Positions 12,909-23,966 of a stretch of DNA of 64,000 nucleotides are shown here, in pieces (within the stretch, counting starts at the first letter, position 1; each line of letters opens with the position of its first letter). The translations under genes were made by a program, and so were the position numbers. Source of the stretch: Vespula vulgaris. Taxonomy: Eukaryota > Arthropoda > Insecta > Hymenoptera > Vespidae. The notes under the pieces are model-generated. The model ran no database searches. It saw only the letters and a list, made by a program, of their open reading frames with translations, and was not told where the DNA came from. The stretch is from the NCBI RefSeq assembly GCF_905475345.1, contig NC_066587.1:2294070-2358069 (forward strand), written 5' to 3'.

Positions 12909-14167
12909 ATTTCAAATATTTAACAATAAAATTACGAACGAGAACTATCACCCTTCCGTATCAGTCGTATATCTATCGCGGACTGAATCTTCGACGAATA
13001 AAAGAAGCTTAAATAGAGATAACCAATGAGAAAGCGTCTTCGACTCAGCCAATAAGCACGAGCGAATGTTCGGACAAAGAATACTTCCTTGTCGCTGATT
13101 GGAGGAAAGTTTCCATTCTTCTTAAAATCGACCAATCAAAACTCGATATCGCCACGACACGATCAAAGGAGGCAAGTAGTACTACCATCACATACGGGTA
13201 CTCATTTTGCTGAGTTGGGAGAGCGACGTCTTTCCTCGTTCTCCATTGAGAAACTACGTCACACGCGGAAGTGGTTTGTGGAGAATTTGTGCCAGAAAAT
13301 GCAAGTTTTCGAGTTGACGCGGTGAGAAAAGTGAGTGTCGTCGTTAGCCCGAATGTTCCTTCAGAGTCCGGTGATCGCGGTGATACGAAAATAACGAAGG
13401 AAGTAGTCGCGCTCCGGCGAATGGCCGATTGATTTTCAAGGTGATAACCATCGGACGCGAGCGGATGAACGGCTTTGACGCTTCGGTACGAAAAAAAAAA
13501 CCGCAGCCCAAGTGCTGGCGCGAGGGGTCAGACGAGAGTCCCGTTTCGGTTTCCTTTGAACAAATAAAGGCAAAAGGGAGAGAAAGAGAAGAGAACACGA
13601 AAAAAAAATATATATATATATGTATATATAAAAAACTAAAAACTAAAAACTAAAAAAAAAAAATTAGTGCAAAATCGGGATATAAAGAGAGAAATCAGAG
13701 TGTGCGAAGGTGTGTACTGCCGCCAGTGCGCAAAAAAATAAAAATAAAAAAAAGGAAAGTGGGAAGGAGAAGCGAGAGAAGCCGAACTTCGCTCTCGCGT
13801 TCGTGAAAATTACGAAAAAAAAAAAGAAAGAGTAAAAAGTAAGGGGAGTTAAGGAGGCAGAAGAGAGAACGCGGTATATATATATACATATATATACACA
13901 TACTCCTCTCTTCGCTTGTCGATGTTCGAGTCGTAGAGTCTCGAAATCTCTTCTCGAAACCGGTCCGGGGATATTCGCGATTGTCGTGTTCTCGTTCGTT
14001 CGTCGTCGTGTTCGTTCTCTCGTACGTACCATGACCGAAACGGTGTTGTCGCGGTTTGATCGTTCGCAAATTCGTGCAACCTTGACGTATCATCATTCGT
14101 GTATTCTTTCCCTTGAGAAAGGAGGGAAGGAACGCGAACGGTTCTTTCGTCGTCATTTCGACGAGTT

Positions 14168-14212
<45 letters not shown>

Positions 14213-15533
14213 TTCGTCGTCGTCTTCGTCTTCTTCGTCGTCGTCGTCGTCGTCGTCGTCGTCATCGTCGTCATCGTCGTCGTATGACTCGAGAAACAAG
14301 AACGTTTCGTCCAGGCACCGATTAGGCCGGACGATACGCTTATATACTCGCGTATCTTTGACGACGAGCCCGAAGATCGTGCGGTCTCGCTCGCTCGCTC
14401 GGTTGCGGTAGCGGTTGCGCGCGCGCGCGCCCACGCGCCTATTCGGTACGGAATACCGAACGGCAACATCGCACTGCTCCCGAAGCGGCGCGCACTTCGT
14501 GCAAGTTCGACGGTCGTAACAGCGGGCCGACGGCGAGACGATGGCGGGACGGCAATGGCGGCGGCAATGGCAATGCATTGTAAACAACAGCAACGACGAG
14601 TGCCGACGGATATATACGCTTGTGTATATATGTGTATACATATATATACATATCTGGCTTATTAGCAGTCTCTTCTTGTCGATACCGCCAAGATGATGCG
14701 CTCGCTTCAACGACAATGCATTTTTAGACTTTCCATGTCCGTCTGTTCGTACATACGCCTGCTCATGCGTCCGTCCGTCCGTCCGTCTGTCAGTCCGTTC
14801 GTCCGTTTTTCCGTTCGTGCGATCTAAAAACTCGCTTCTCGAAGCGTTCGAAAGTTCGTACACGCGCGCGCAGCGTTATATGGATCGTGGATCGAAGCGT
14901 ACCACACGATTCTGGACATACGGAGAGAGTGGCGATGGTAAGGCATCGCGTACGGGTGATACGTCCACTAAAAAAAAATAAATGATAATAATAGTAATAA
15001 TAAAGTAAAATAAAATAAAAAAAAAAAAACCTCGGATATTCTGGATCTCGCGATTCATCATCCTCTTCTTCTTCTTCTTCTTCATATTTTTATCATTGTT
15101 AAAACGAGACGGAGCGCAATCGCGCTTCGCAAATACACTAACTTTCCTCCTAGTGCTTTGATTCGACGCAAGATGATACCGATTTGCTACGTATATTTTT
15201 TCACGTAGGCCAATCAACCCTTTAGGCAGCCCAACGCAAAGAGACGAGCATTGGTTACTCTCGAGATTCTACGGCAATTAGACCAACGCGCACGTTCGTT
15301 ATTGCAGCTGTACTACTGTCATGTTCTGAAATCTAAACTGTGATTTCACAGGAAGGATTGGGATCGTCGTGTTGAATTGTTTTTACGTCCTCTATATCTT
15401 CCAAAAATATTCATTAATTCAGGTAAAAAGCAATTCTCGATCGGATCCTTCTTATACATTCGTTATTCTCATATCTTCTTCGATCTACGACGAATATTTA
15501 ATATGAAATATTTTACTCGTATCTCTATCAGTG
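12909..15533. promoter_or_regulatory. Divergent spacer between OSGEP and the RS-rich gene, with 5' UTR of the latter
   Basis: Contains no convincing protein-coding exon. A likely 5' UTR exon of the rightward gene ends at 15422 (AG followed by gtaaaa), with the acceptor AG at 15530-15531 just before the start codon. The region holds A-rich tracts (13590-13670), a TCG microsatellite (14166-14283) and a comparatively GC-rich block (13920-14560). The last is compatible with a promoter but not proof of one. Confidence 0.4.
14166..14283. repeat. (TCG)n trinucleotide microsatellite
   Basis: About 39 TCG/TCT/TCA triplets in a row. It gives long poly-Ser, poly-Asp, poly-Arg or poly-Thr frames on both strands, none of which has protein-like sequence outside the repeat. 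Confidence 0.95.
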
Positions 15534-17180
15534 ATGTCACGAGACTATGATAGAAGGAGAGGAGGCAGTGGTAGCAGCTCGAGCAAGCTTAGGATGGACA
15601 CTAGCGTCTCCCAAACTAGACCACACGGTGAAAGTTCGAGCAAACGGAGGGAATTAGATACCGTCATGCGAAAAGCTCGTGAGTCTCAGTCGAGCTATTG
15701 GAATAAAAAGCTTTTGGAAGTAGAAGAACGTGATCCGAATAGATGGCGACACAGTGGATATAAAGAACTTTATGTCGGAGGTACGTCGAGTGGAGAACCG
15801 AGTAGAAGTCATCCACGTAGTTCAAGAAGCCCTAGACCAAGAAGTCCACACAGCCCACGACCACGTAGCCCTCGTACTAGAAGCCCTAGATCACCGCGAG
15901 AACGTTCTCATACAAGAGGAAGAGCTGCGAGAAGTCCTAGTACAGGAAGCACCTGTTCGGACAGATCATGTTCCGTCTGTTCGCCGAAGGAACGTCGTCG
16001 TATAGCACCACCGTCTCGTTCGCGTTCAAGATCAATTACACCGGTACGTGCGCGTGCGCATCCTAAAGAGGTTGTGCCTTCGAGTTCGCGTACTCTGCCA
16101 CCTCGTACTAGACCGAGATCACCACCTTTACCACGTCCGCGAACACCACCCCCCGCACCTCAACCTCCACAAAGACATCAGAAGGATTACAAGGCTCTAA
16201 AAGAAAAAGAAGTCAAGGTTAGACGCAAGGAGAAACATCACAGCAGATTGCCAGAGGATCCAAGAGTTCCTGAACCTATACCATTGGTATATTTCCTTAT
16301 ATTTTATCTATTATCTCTGTTATTTACTGATTGGACTCTTCAAAACTATTAACATATTATGCATGTAAATCCGAAGCACAGCAGCTGCTTTAATCATCTT
16401 TTTTTTCTTTCCAGCTAACTCCGTCGCAGTAATACGTTTTTCACGATATATTCCTGATAATAACATCGATATTATTACATTCTTTCGTTTTATATTATAC
16501 AGATGCGCAAACCTGTAAAAGTAGAAAAGACACATTCGAGTCATGGAGCACCGCCCATGATGCGTCAACCACCGGACTCTTCGCCTAGTGAAGATAGTGA
16601 CAGTTCTTCTACAACGTCCCATGTAGGACCACCAAGAATGACGCTATCGGAACGGTATTATTTAAACGATTATTTTCATCTGTCATAACTTGAAATATAT
16701 AAATGCCTTACTCTATTGTACCAAACGATCAAAAATCATTCCTCGAAGAAATTTATTTTTTGGCTTTTTCATAGGTTCGGTAAAATGGCTCAGTGGAGCG
16801 TAGATCGTAGAGACATGGAAAACATGCGTATCACTAAAGATGGAGAAAATGCTATGAAAGTTGTAATAGAGGGTGAAGAAAGAATCGCTCGATTGGGATA
16901 CGAATCTCCACCTCCTGGACATTATCCTGAATCATTATTAGCCCAAGGACCAAGAGGTTTAGAATGTTGGGACGATGTACGAGTTCGATACGATTATTAC
17001 AAAGCAAGAGGATATTTACGAGACCTCACTTTAGACGACTACATCAAATGGGAAGAATGGTGGTATAAATATCAAGAATGGTTAGAGGCGGAACGATTTT
17101 ACGAACAATGGGCCTCATCTAATCGTTCTTCTGGAGGAGGCCGCAAAAGACGCGGACGGCGAAATAATGCTGCCCATTAA
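15534..17180 (+). CDS. RS-rich nuclear protein with NKAPD1-like WNKK...HSGYKELY motif and conserved C-terminal domain
   Basis: Three coding segments follow the start exon's acceptor: 15534-16286, 16503-16654 and 16775-17180. They join in phase (0, 2) to give 436 residues. The N-terminus has YWNKKLLEVEERDPNRW followed by RHSGYKELY, which I recall as resembling the WNKK...PDRWGHSGYKELY block of vertebrate NKAPD1. Next comes an RS/SP-rich tract (about residues 85-175: repeated RSPR, SRSRSRS), a proline-rich stretch, and a basic segment with KEKEVKVRRKEKHHSRL. The last exon encodes a non-repetitive domain starting RFGKMAQWSVDRRDMENM and containing WDDVRVRYDYYKARGYLRDL and IKWEEWWYKYQEWLEAERFY. 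The RS tract suggests RNA processing or nuclear-speckle localisation; that is inference. The start is the ATG two bases after the acceptor. It lies head-to-head with OSGEP. Confidence 0.85.
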
Positions 17181-17526
17181 AAAACAAAAAAAAAATGAAA
17201 AAAAAAACAATAATAAAAAGGAATTAAAAAGAATCTATATTATCGCGCTACAGCTTGTTTTCGATTCACACACCTTGTCATCGATTAGTATACATTGTTG
17301 TAACATTTATCACGCTTAGTATACAACAAGTATACATTGTATACACATGTTTCTCATTATTTACACAGACAGATACAGACATATTACATGGACAGGTACA
17401 GATATGTATTACGCGTACACGAGATAAAGGCATAACTCTGCTCTGTGAAAGCCTTTCGTTTTAATAATAGAGATAGAAGACGAACTGTAAAAACAAATTT
17501 ATGCCCATTAACAAAGCTATATATAA

Positions 17527-17530
<4 letters not shown>

Positions 17531-17601
<71 letters not shown>
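17531..17601. repeat. (CT)n microsatellite
   Basis: About 35 uninterrupted CT units. Confidence 0.95.
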
Positions 17602-17608
<7 letters not shown>

Positions 17609-18082
17609 AAACATCCCTTTCTCTAATCGATACCAAATAATATTTACGTCATGGAATACAGTTACTTTCACTCTAGTACGTTTTATATACTTTGTATTTC
17701 TGATTTTCTCTATATAAATATGTTACGTAAATAACGGTGCACAAATTTAATTTTGCTACCTTTTACACGAAGAGTTTGTGATGAGATATTTAGATGAATT
17801 ATATTATTAGATATAGATTTTAGATAAATTAATATTCTATTTTTTTCTAACCTAACATATTAGACTTTCGATGATCAAAATTTTAAAACTTAGTTGTTTT
17901 ATAAAAAATAATATATTGTTGCGAATTATGGATCCATTCGATTATTGTTTTTTAAAAATGGCGCAAAATTTTTTCGACCAATCATTTGAGTTTGGAATAA
18001 CGAGTAAAGTATGCTTACTGTTGGCAACGCTGGAAAATTATTTTGAATCACGTAGTATGTTATCCGGTTGCCATTGCACCGC

Positions 18083-18097
18083 TCTTTCCGTCCTTTC
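18083..18097 (+). promoter_or_regulatory. TOP-like pyrimidine tract / probable RpL12 transcription start
   Basis: The tract CTCTTTCCGTCCTTT lies about 100 bases upstream of the RpL12 start codon. Ribosomal-protein mRNAs in animals typically begin with a C inside such a 5' terminal oligopyrimidine tract, which couples translation to TOR signalling. The exact start site is inferred. Confidence 0.5.
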
Positions 18098-18198
18098 GTA
18101 ACGTGCGGCTTGTCGCGTGTAGACACGGAGAAGTGTTCTTTATAAGATCCAATAACATCTAAGTTAATTCTTGAAGTTTTTATAAATTAATATACACA

Positions 18199-18865
18199 AT
18201 GCCTCCCAAATTCGATCCCAATGAAATTAAGAAAGGTATTTTAAAGACATTATTATGCTGAAGTTATTATGTAGTTAAGGTATAAAAAGGTAGTTTAATG
18301 ATGTGTAATTTTTTATAGTGTATTTGAGATGCGTTGGTGGTGAAGTTGGAGCAACTTCATCTCTTGCTCCAAAAATTGGTCCTCTTGGTTTGGTAAGTTA
18401 AAAAAATAAATATCAAATTTAATACCATAAACAAAAAAATGTTCGAGTTTTTTTTTCATAAGTAAATCTACTCTACAGTCACCTAAAAAAGTTGGTGATG
18501 ATATTGCCAAAGCTACCAGCGATTGGAAGGGTCTAAAAATTACCGTACAACTCACAATTCAAAATAGGCAAGCTACTATCTCTGTAGTTCCATCTGCTGC
18601 TTCTTTAGTTATCAAAGCGCTCAAGGAACCACCGAGAGATAGAAAAAGGCAGAAGAATATTAAGCATAGTGGAAATTTATCGTTCGATGATATAGTTTCT
18701 ATTGCTCGTGCCATGAGACAAAGATCAATGTCTAGAAAATTAAGCGGTACTGTGAAAGAAATTCTTGGCACATGTCAGTCTGTTGGTTGTACCGTAGAAG
18801 GCAGGCCTCCTCATGATCTTATTGATGATATCAATAATGGATTATTAGAAGTTCCAGAAGAATGA
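18199..18865 (+). CDS. RpL12: 60S ribosomal protein L12 (uL11)
   Basis: Component of the large-subunit stalk base that contacts the GTPase-associated region of 28S rRNA. The three coding exons are 18199-18235, 18319-18392 and 18479-18865, with in-phase joins (1, 0), giving 165 residues, the usual eukaryotic length. It begins MPPKFDPNEIKKV; other diagnostic blocks are YLRCVGGEVGATSSLAPKIG, SPKKVGDDIAKATSDWKGLK, IQNRQATISVVPSAA, KEPPRDRKRQKNIKHSGN and RKLSGTVKEILGTCQSVGCT. Donor GTAAGT five bases after the stop (18871-18876) and a pyrimidine-rich acceptor ending at 19195 suggest an intron in the 3' UTR. Introns in ribosomal-protein genes often host snoRNAs. Confidence 0.98.
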
Positions 18866-18995
18866 TTTAGTAAGTATAGAGCCCTTTCCTCGCACTTTTC
18901 ATTATAATATTTATAAGAAGTTAATATATTGAATTTTTTATTCTTTAATGTCAGAAAATAATTTTAACGTAAGCTATAATATTGTAAAGAAAAGT

Positions 18996-19131
18996 GTTAG
19001 TTTTGGGCTCTTGGTAGGGGTTGGCATCCCATCCACCTGATTAGTGTTTACTTTGTTACAAAGTTAAATACCGACAGGTATCATAGCCATTGAGGAGAAA
19101 ACCTCATTAATAAATCATGTGTTTTACATAG
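18996..19131 (+). ncRNA. Candidate structured intronic RNA downstream of RpL12 stop (possible snoRNA)
   Basis: Within the putative RpL12 3'-UTR intron lies a run of short hairpins in a patch less AT-rich than its flanks. They are GGTAGGGG/CCCATCCACC with loop TTGGCAT (about 19014-19037), ACTTTG-tta-CAAAGT (about 19050-19064), ATACC-gaca-GGTAT (about 19069-19082) and TGAGG-agaaaa-CCTCA (about 19091-19106). An ACA lies three bases before 19131, the spacing expected of an H/ACA snoRNA tail. I recall that an H/ACA snoRNA (U65) lies in an intron of vertebrate RPL12. Against this, no H box (ANANNA) lies cleanly between two large hairpins. The class is therefore uncertain. Confidence 0.25.
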
Positions 19132-19908
19132 AAGTATATTAAAATTATTTATTGTATTGTATTGTATTGAGCAGTGTGTTACTTTTGTTTTCAGATTTGT
19201 CGTAAGGCATTGGAAATATAAAAAATATAAAAATCGTATTTCTTTATGTATTAGACATTTATTTCCATAGTTGTCCTATTTCTTTTAAAAAACATAGCTA
19301 CATCCTTTTTATTTTTTTATATCATAATATCTCTGTACAGAAAAGCTCATTACTAATCTTAATTGATGAAAGAAATTATTAAATTTTTGTTTCTTTATAT
19401 ACATTTAAAATTTCATATGCTAAACATTAATTGCAAAATCATAATTTTTTTCACTTGGCTTTTTTCTCTATCGCCATTTATTATTAAATTATTTATGGAA
19501 ATATACAGAAAATAATTACATTTATAAAGTAAGGTAAATGTATATTGTTGAAGTATTATTGAATACTTATTCTTAAATTATAAAAGTACATTACAAAAAC
19601 ATTTGGATATATCTAATTATCTAAAAAGATAAATAGTTATCAATGTTAAGTTTAACAAATCAATTGCTGTTATTAAAATTGTAACTGTCTATAACATTTG
19701 TAATTACATTTTAGATATATTTTTTCATTCTTTAATTATATCTTTATCTCTCTTCTGTTTCTGATTGCAATCTTTATTTGTTTAATTTGCGTGTGTGTAT
19801 TATACAATAACATTCAAAGATGTACAGATGACGATAAATTGAATCAATGATCTGATAATAACTTTGATAACATTAAAGATACCTTCCCTATATTTGAAAT
19901 ATATAAAA
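19132..19908. other. Convergent spacer between RpL12 and Derlin-1
   Basis: AT-rich DNA where the two genes' 3' ends meet. It includes the presumed RpL12 3' UTR exon after the acceptor at 19194-19195, and TTTATT at 19772-19777 (AATAAA for Derlin-1 on the minus strand). No coding sequence seen. Confidence 0.5.
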
Positions 19909-20743
19909 CTACTGTCCCAATACATGTCCTCTTCCCCAGTTATGACCACCGAATACATTTCTAGCTTGTTGTTGTCCATCAGGCCTTTGCGTGGGTACAT
20001 TGCCAAACCATCGAATTCCACCTCTTTGAGGAGGAAAATATGACTCCAAAATTTTGGGTGTAACGAGCCATTCTCTGCCTCCAAGCTCTTGAGGGTATTT
20101 AAATTTGAGAAATACATAGATATGACCAATTAATATACCATAGAGCTCCATCATACCACCACCATTAATGACCATATTAAATCCAAATAATACCCAAGGC
20201 AAATACATCGCTTTAAATCTTGTACCTATTAAAAGTTGATAAATTAAAAGTTGTCTTTTACTATTTACTCATTACGATAAATTGATAAGACAAGTATAAG
20301 AACATACCTAACCAAAAATTAACGATAGCATCTTTGTTCAGTTGACACCATACGTACAATACACTCAATACCATAGGATCCATAAGCAATTTAAAACCAT
20401 TGATGAATCCTAATATAACGCAACATAACCAATTGAACAATAGCATGTAGCAATAATCTGCTGGTCTTCCATCATATTCTCCACGTTCCAATCTCAAGGA
20501 GTAATTATAGAGAAAATACAAATTAATCAAAAAATGAAATCCTCCCGGGCTCATAGGATAATAAAGGACACTAGTAATTGGCCTCCAAATTTCAAAATTG
20601 TTTATAAATCGATCATAGGACAACACAAATGTGGATGAATGCACAAAACCAAATCTACCGATTAATGACAAACTAACCGTAAACAATAACCAATATCTTG
20701 TAAATATTGGTAACGAATTGAACCAGTCTCTCACGTCTGACAT
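19909..20743 (-). CDS. Der-1: Derlin-1, ER-associated degradation membrane protein
   Basis: Polytopic ER membrane pseudo-rhomboid that helps retrotranslocate misfolded proteins in ERAD. The two exons are 20308-20743 and 19909-20225, joined in phase 1, giving 250 residues, close to the family's usual length. It begins MSDVRDWFNSLPIFTRYW. It has the derlin FEIWRPITSVLYYP segment (WR motif), GGFHFLINLYFLYNYSLRLE, the Asp-rich DYCYMLLFNWLCCVILG helix and the conserved GFNMVINGG. The last residues, HNWGRGHVLGQ, fit an SHP box that binds p97/VCP. As expected for derlins, no rhomboid Ser-His catalytic pair is evident. It lies upstream-to-downstream with TRAP-alpha on the same strand, with an intergenic gap of about 0.86 kb. 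Confidence 0.96.
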
Positions 20744-21599
20744 TTTCTGTTTTCAATGTGCTTCACACTCTGCCACTGTGCACTTTACCGTAACTTATTA
20801 CTATTTGTAAAGGCTGACGTGTGATTATTTTATAAGATCTGATACGACGTTACCTTCCGTTTTGCGTTTGCACATTATAGGTTAGAATTGAAAAGGTAAG
20901 AGTAGGTTCTCAAAGTATGGTGTCGCTATATGTATTCCACATCTCATAGTTCAATGGCTCGGTAAGTCAAAGACCTTTCTTTATTTCGATTATCGAAACT
21001 CGAACAATGAAACTAGCAATGATTGAAATACGATTACGAACTAAGATATAATTTTTTATGAATTTTTAAAATTTTACTTTTAAAAGATTAACTTTTTTTA
21101 GAAGGGAAAACAATTTATATTTTTTATGTTTATCAAGAGATGAACTATAACATTGATCACATGGATTTATACAGTTTTATTAATAATGTATAGGGAAACG
21201 ATATATCATAAAGATACTTATATAAAATGGCTAGTTTAATTGCATCACATTTTCGTGCGTAATACGATTATAATTATAAAACAATCACATTTATTTTTTT
21301 ATCATAGACGCATACATACCCATCTCGTTTTACGAAGAAACAACATGTATGCTGGAGATAATAACATTTATGGAACTACAAAATTTTTATGTAAATTGTA
21401 CAAATGAAACACACAACACTGCAGTTTTTTTTTTCGTTATATACTAATTTCATATTATTTAAATAATAGCTTATTATGATATCAAGTGTTTTGTTCAAAA
21501 TTATATATGATGATGTTTATAATACAGGTATCATGACAATGTACAAATTACGCTTTTGTTATCTCACCTAACGAAGAATGTTAATCATAGACATTAATT
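20744..21599. other. Spacer between TRAP-alpha 3' end and Derlin-1 promoter
   Basis: The Derlin-1 5' flank is at about 20744-20950. The rest is AT-rich DNA and the TRAP-alpha 3' UTR. No additional gene seen. Confidence 0.55.
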
Positions 21600-23161
21600 T
21601 CATAAATTATTCAGATTATTTGAGTGATTTTCTGTTCCAGACATTGTTGGAGATGTCCGCTTTCCTTTTCTTTGCTTGGTTTTTTGTTTTGGTGTTCTGG
21701 GGGACTTATCTAGAAAAAGTGTGTATAAAAAATTCTTTCCGATAAGTTTATAACCAATTTAATGTCTATGTTTATTCTTTTTGTACATCACATTTCTTTC
21801 TTTGACATCATTGAAAGGACGTGGAGGATTCAAAGTTTCAGATGATTTATTGCGTGATCCTGTACTCCTGTACTTACTGAGTGTATTAAGAGTTTCCTTT
21901 GGTAACCAATCATAATCTACATTATTAGGATTAGATGTTCCCATCTCTATAGGTGCTTTGCGTGTTGTGGAAGAACGAGATTTGCGACCAAAAGACGAAA
22001 GGAGTTGTTGTCCACCAACTAAAGTCAGTATTACACATGCAGCAAGGAATACATAAAGAAACACGGTCTCTCCATCCAATCCGTCATCTAATTCTATGAC
22101 TTGTACTGTTTCATTATAAACCGCTTCGTTATAGCCAACTCCATTCTACAAAAATATATATTATAAAGTCTTGTCAATGTATTTAACATTATCTTTTAAT
22201 TTTCTACATACCGCATCTCTATAATTAAGATTGACATTGAGTCCAAATGGTCTTCCTGCAAATGTTTCAGAAGGTACAAAAGAATATGCCAATGTTGCTT
22301 CGTGTTTAGGTTTTACTACTCTATTAAATGTGTATGTAGAGAAGTTTTGAATGTAGAAGTTAAAATCCATGGCATAACGAAATGAGGCATCCAATGATTC
22401 CAAAACGAAATCATTTTCACCTTTATTAGTGAAACCAACGAGAAATTCTACCAAATTTCCAGCTGGTAGCTCTATAAAAAGAATTATTATTTTTTATCAA
22501 TCAAATGTATAATAGAAATGTCGAATAAGATTATACATAAGAATATAAAATGTATACCAAGGGTAGATAACGCATTATGGATAGGTTTAGTAAACAAAAT
22601 GGTTGTGTCTGCATCGGTCGAAGCATTTACTGTTTCTTCTTCAAGTTCATCCTCTGCGATAACTGTATTGTCTTCACTTTCTACATCTACTATATCATCA
22701 ATATTTTCATCTTCTTGAGCATAAGCTATGCCAGATCCTGTTCGATATAAAGATATAAAAAAAATTTATATTATTTCAGATATGCCAATGTAAAATTATT
22801 ATTAATAATTTATTGCGTACTTTTACTATCAAATAATTTTTGTAATTGTACATAAAAATATGTTATATGAAACGTGTAATGATAAACTCTTTTGCTAGGT
22901 TATGAAAGTAGTTCTTTTGAAATTAAATCTGTCAAAAATTTTCATCCATGTCATATTCGAAAATCGTTAAAAAGAACATATTTTATATGAAAAAAATTTG
23001 AAAAAAGATGGACGATAACTATTAACTTTTATATCTGTCACTGTCACCACATTAAAAAATACACATTTCAATGATTAAATATTTCATTGTACATTACCTC
23101 TGTTCGCACTTAAAATGATAAGAGGAATGGCTAATAAGAGAAAAAAACTGAATCTCTTCAT
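21600..23161 (-). CDS. SSR1: Translocon-associated protein subunit alpha (SSR1/TRAP-alpha), two possible C-termini
   Basis: Single-pass ER membrane glycoprotein of the TRAP complex, which assists Sec61 translocation. The exons are 23098-23161 (signal peptide, MKRFSFFLLLAIPLIILSAN), 22558-22737 (acidic luminal segment), 22212-22471 (FLVGFTNKGENDFVLESLDA, YSFVPSETFAGRPFGLNVNL) and a fourth starting at 22145. The transmembrane segment is LYVFLAACVILTLVGG. The fourth exon can be read to a stop at 21759 (296 residues, ending KKNKHRH). Alternatively it splices from a consensus donor (GTAAGT, exon end 21878) to 21600-21709, giving 293 residues with a basic tail NKSPRTPKQKTKQRKGKRTS. The spliced tail resembles the SPRRLPRKRAQKRS tail I recall in vertebrate SSR1 and is probably the ancestral form. 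It lies head-to-head with PICK1. Confidence 0.94.
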
Positions 23162-23966
23162 TTTAATTCACTAGTTGTATACTATCTTTTCTGTTATGTA
23201 TAAGGATTAATTTGGTTTCACATATACTCTGTTACTGAGTCTACGATTGAATATTCCGACATAACGAGACCGCTACCATTGCCGCATGCTACGTGGAAGG
23301 TCAACAGCGTCGCGTCAATTCGTCAACGTGGAACACGAAGTACTTAACCATAAAGTACTTATAATTCTAGAGAAGGTCATTTGATTTCTGTCTACCATCA
23401 TGAAATACTTCAGCCCTCTTCAGGTCTTTTCCGAAACAATTTCGATATAACTTTTAATATCGTTTACATAATTTTTTATATATAGATATTTATATGTATT
23501 ATTATATCGATAGTATGAATAAAATTTAATTATGGATTCATATATTATAAAGTCGAAAATATATTAAGCATGTATTTTCATTTTAGTTTAATGTGTTTTT
23601 CTTTTGACAAGTATTATGAGTGAATATGACGTCATCAAATTTCCAGATGGCGGTCAAAGCTTTTGTATTTGACATTTAAGTATCTGTTGTATACTAATAT
23701 TTGTCTGACAGACACCTAACTTACTTTACGTATAGGTAAATTATTGGAATTTCAAATTACTGGATCATATTACTGAAATTTAACCAATATCTTGATTAAT
23801 AATAAACATTCATATTTAATTTATATATCATCTATGTTTTTAATCTTCTCCCATAGACTTACAGTTTGACTTTAACAATCATTTTAATAGCGACACGTAC
23901 ATGTGATTTGTTACTGATATTTTACTAACATTACAGACAGTGATAGAAAAACTCGAAGAATCAAGC
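23162..23966. promoter_or_regulatory. Divergent spacer between TRAP-alpha and PICK1
   Basis: About 0.8 kb separates the two start codons. It contains a perfect TGACGTCA and a GATGGCGG element (see separate entry). An acceptor-like TTACAG just before 23938 implies a non-coding first PICK1 exon within the spacer. Confidence 0.5.
23627..23653 (+). promoter_or_regulatory. CRE (TGACGTCA) followed by CAGATGGCGG element
   Basis: A full palindromic ATF/CREB site (23627-23634) lies 9 bases before CAGATGGCGG (23644-23653), which resembles the AAGATGGCGGC element of YY1/Pleiohomeotic. They sit 313-340 bases upstream of the PICK1 start codon. Factor assignment is by motif only. Confidence 0.4.

Larger units (their letters stand above)
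17181..18198. other. 3' UTR of RS-rich gene and spacer before RpL12
   Basis: A-rich sequence follows the stop (17181-17225), then a long CT microsatellite, then AT-rich DNA up to the RpL12 promoter. No other gene seen. Confidence 0.6.

Noticed and set aside
13849..14863. Long open frames on both strands with poly-Ser, poly-Asp and poly-Thr
   Set aside because: They are translations of the TCG microsatellite; the flanks have no protein-like composition, and different frames of both strands are open at once.
18996..19131. C/D-box snoRNA as explanation of the RpL12 intron element
   Set aside because: A CTGA occurs near 19037, but no RTGATGA C box with terminal stem pairing is present.
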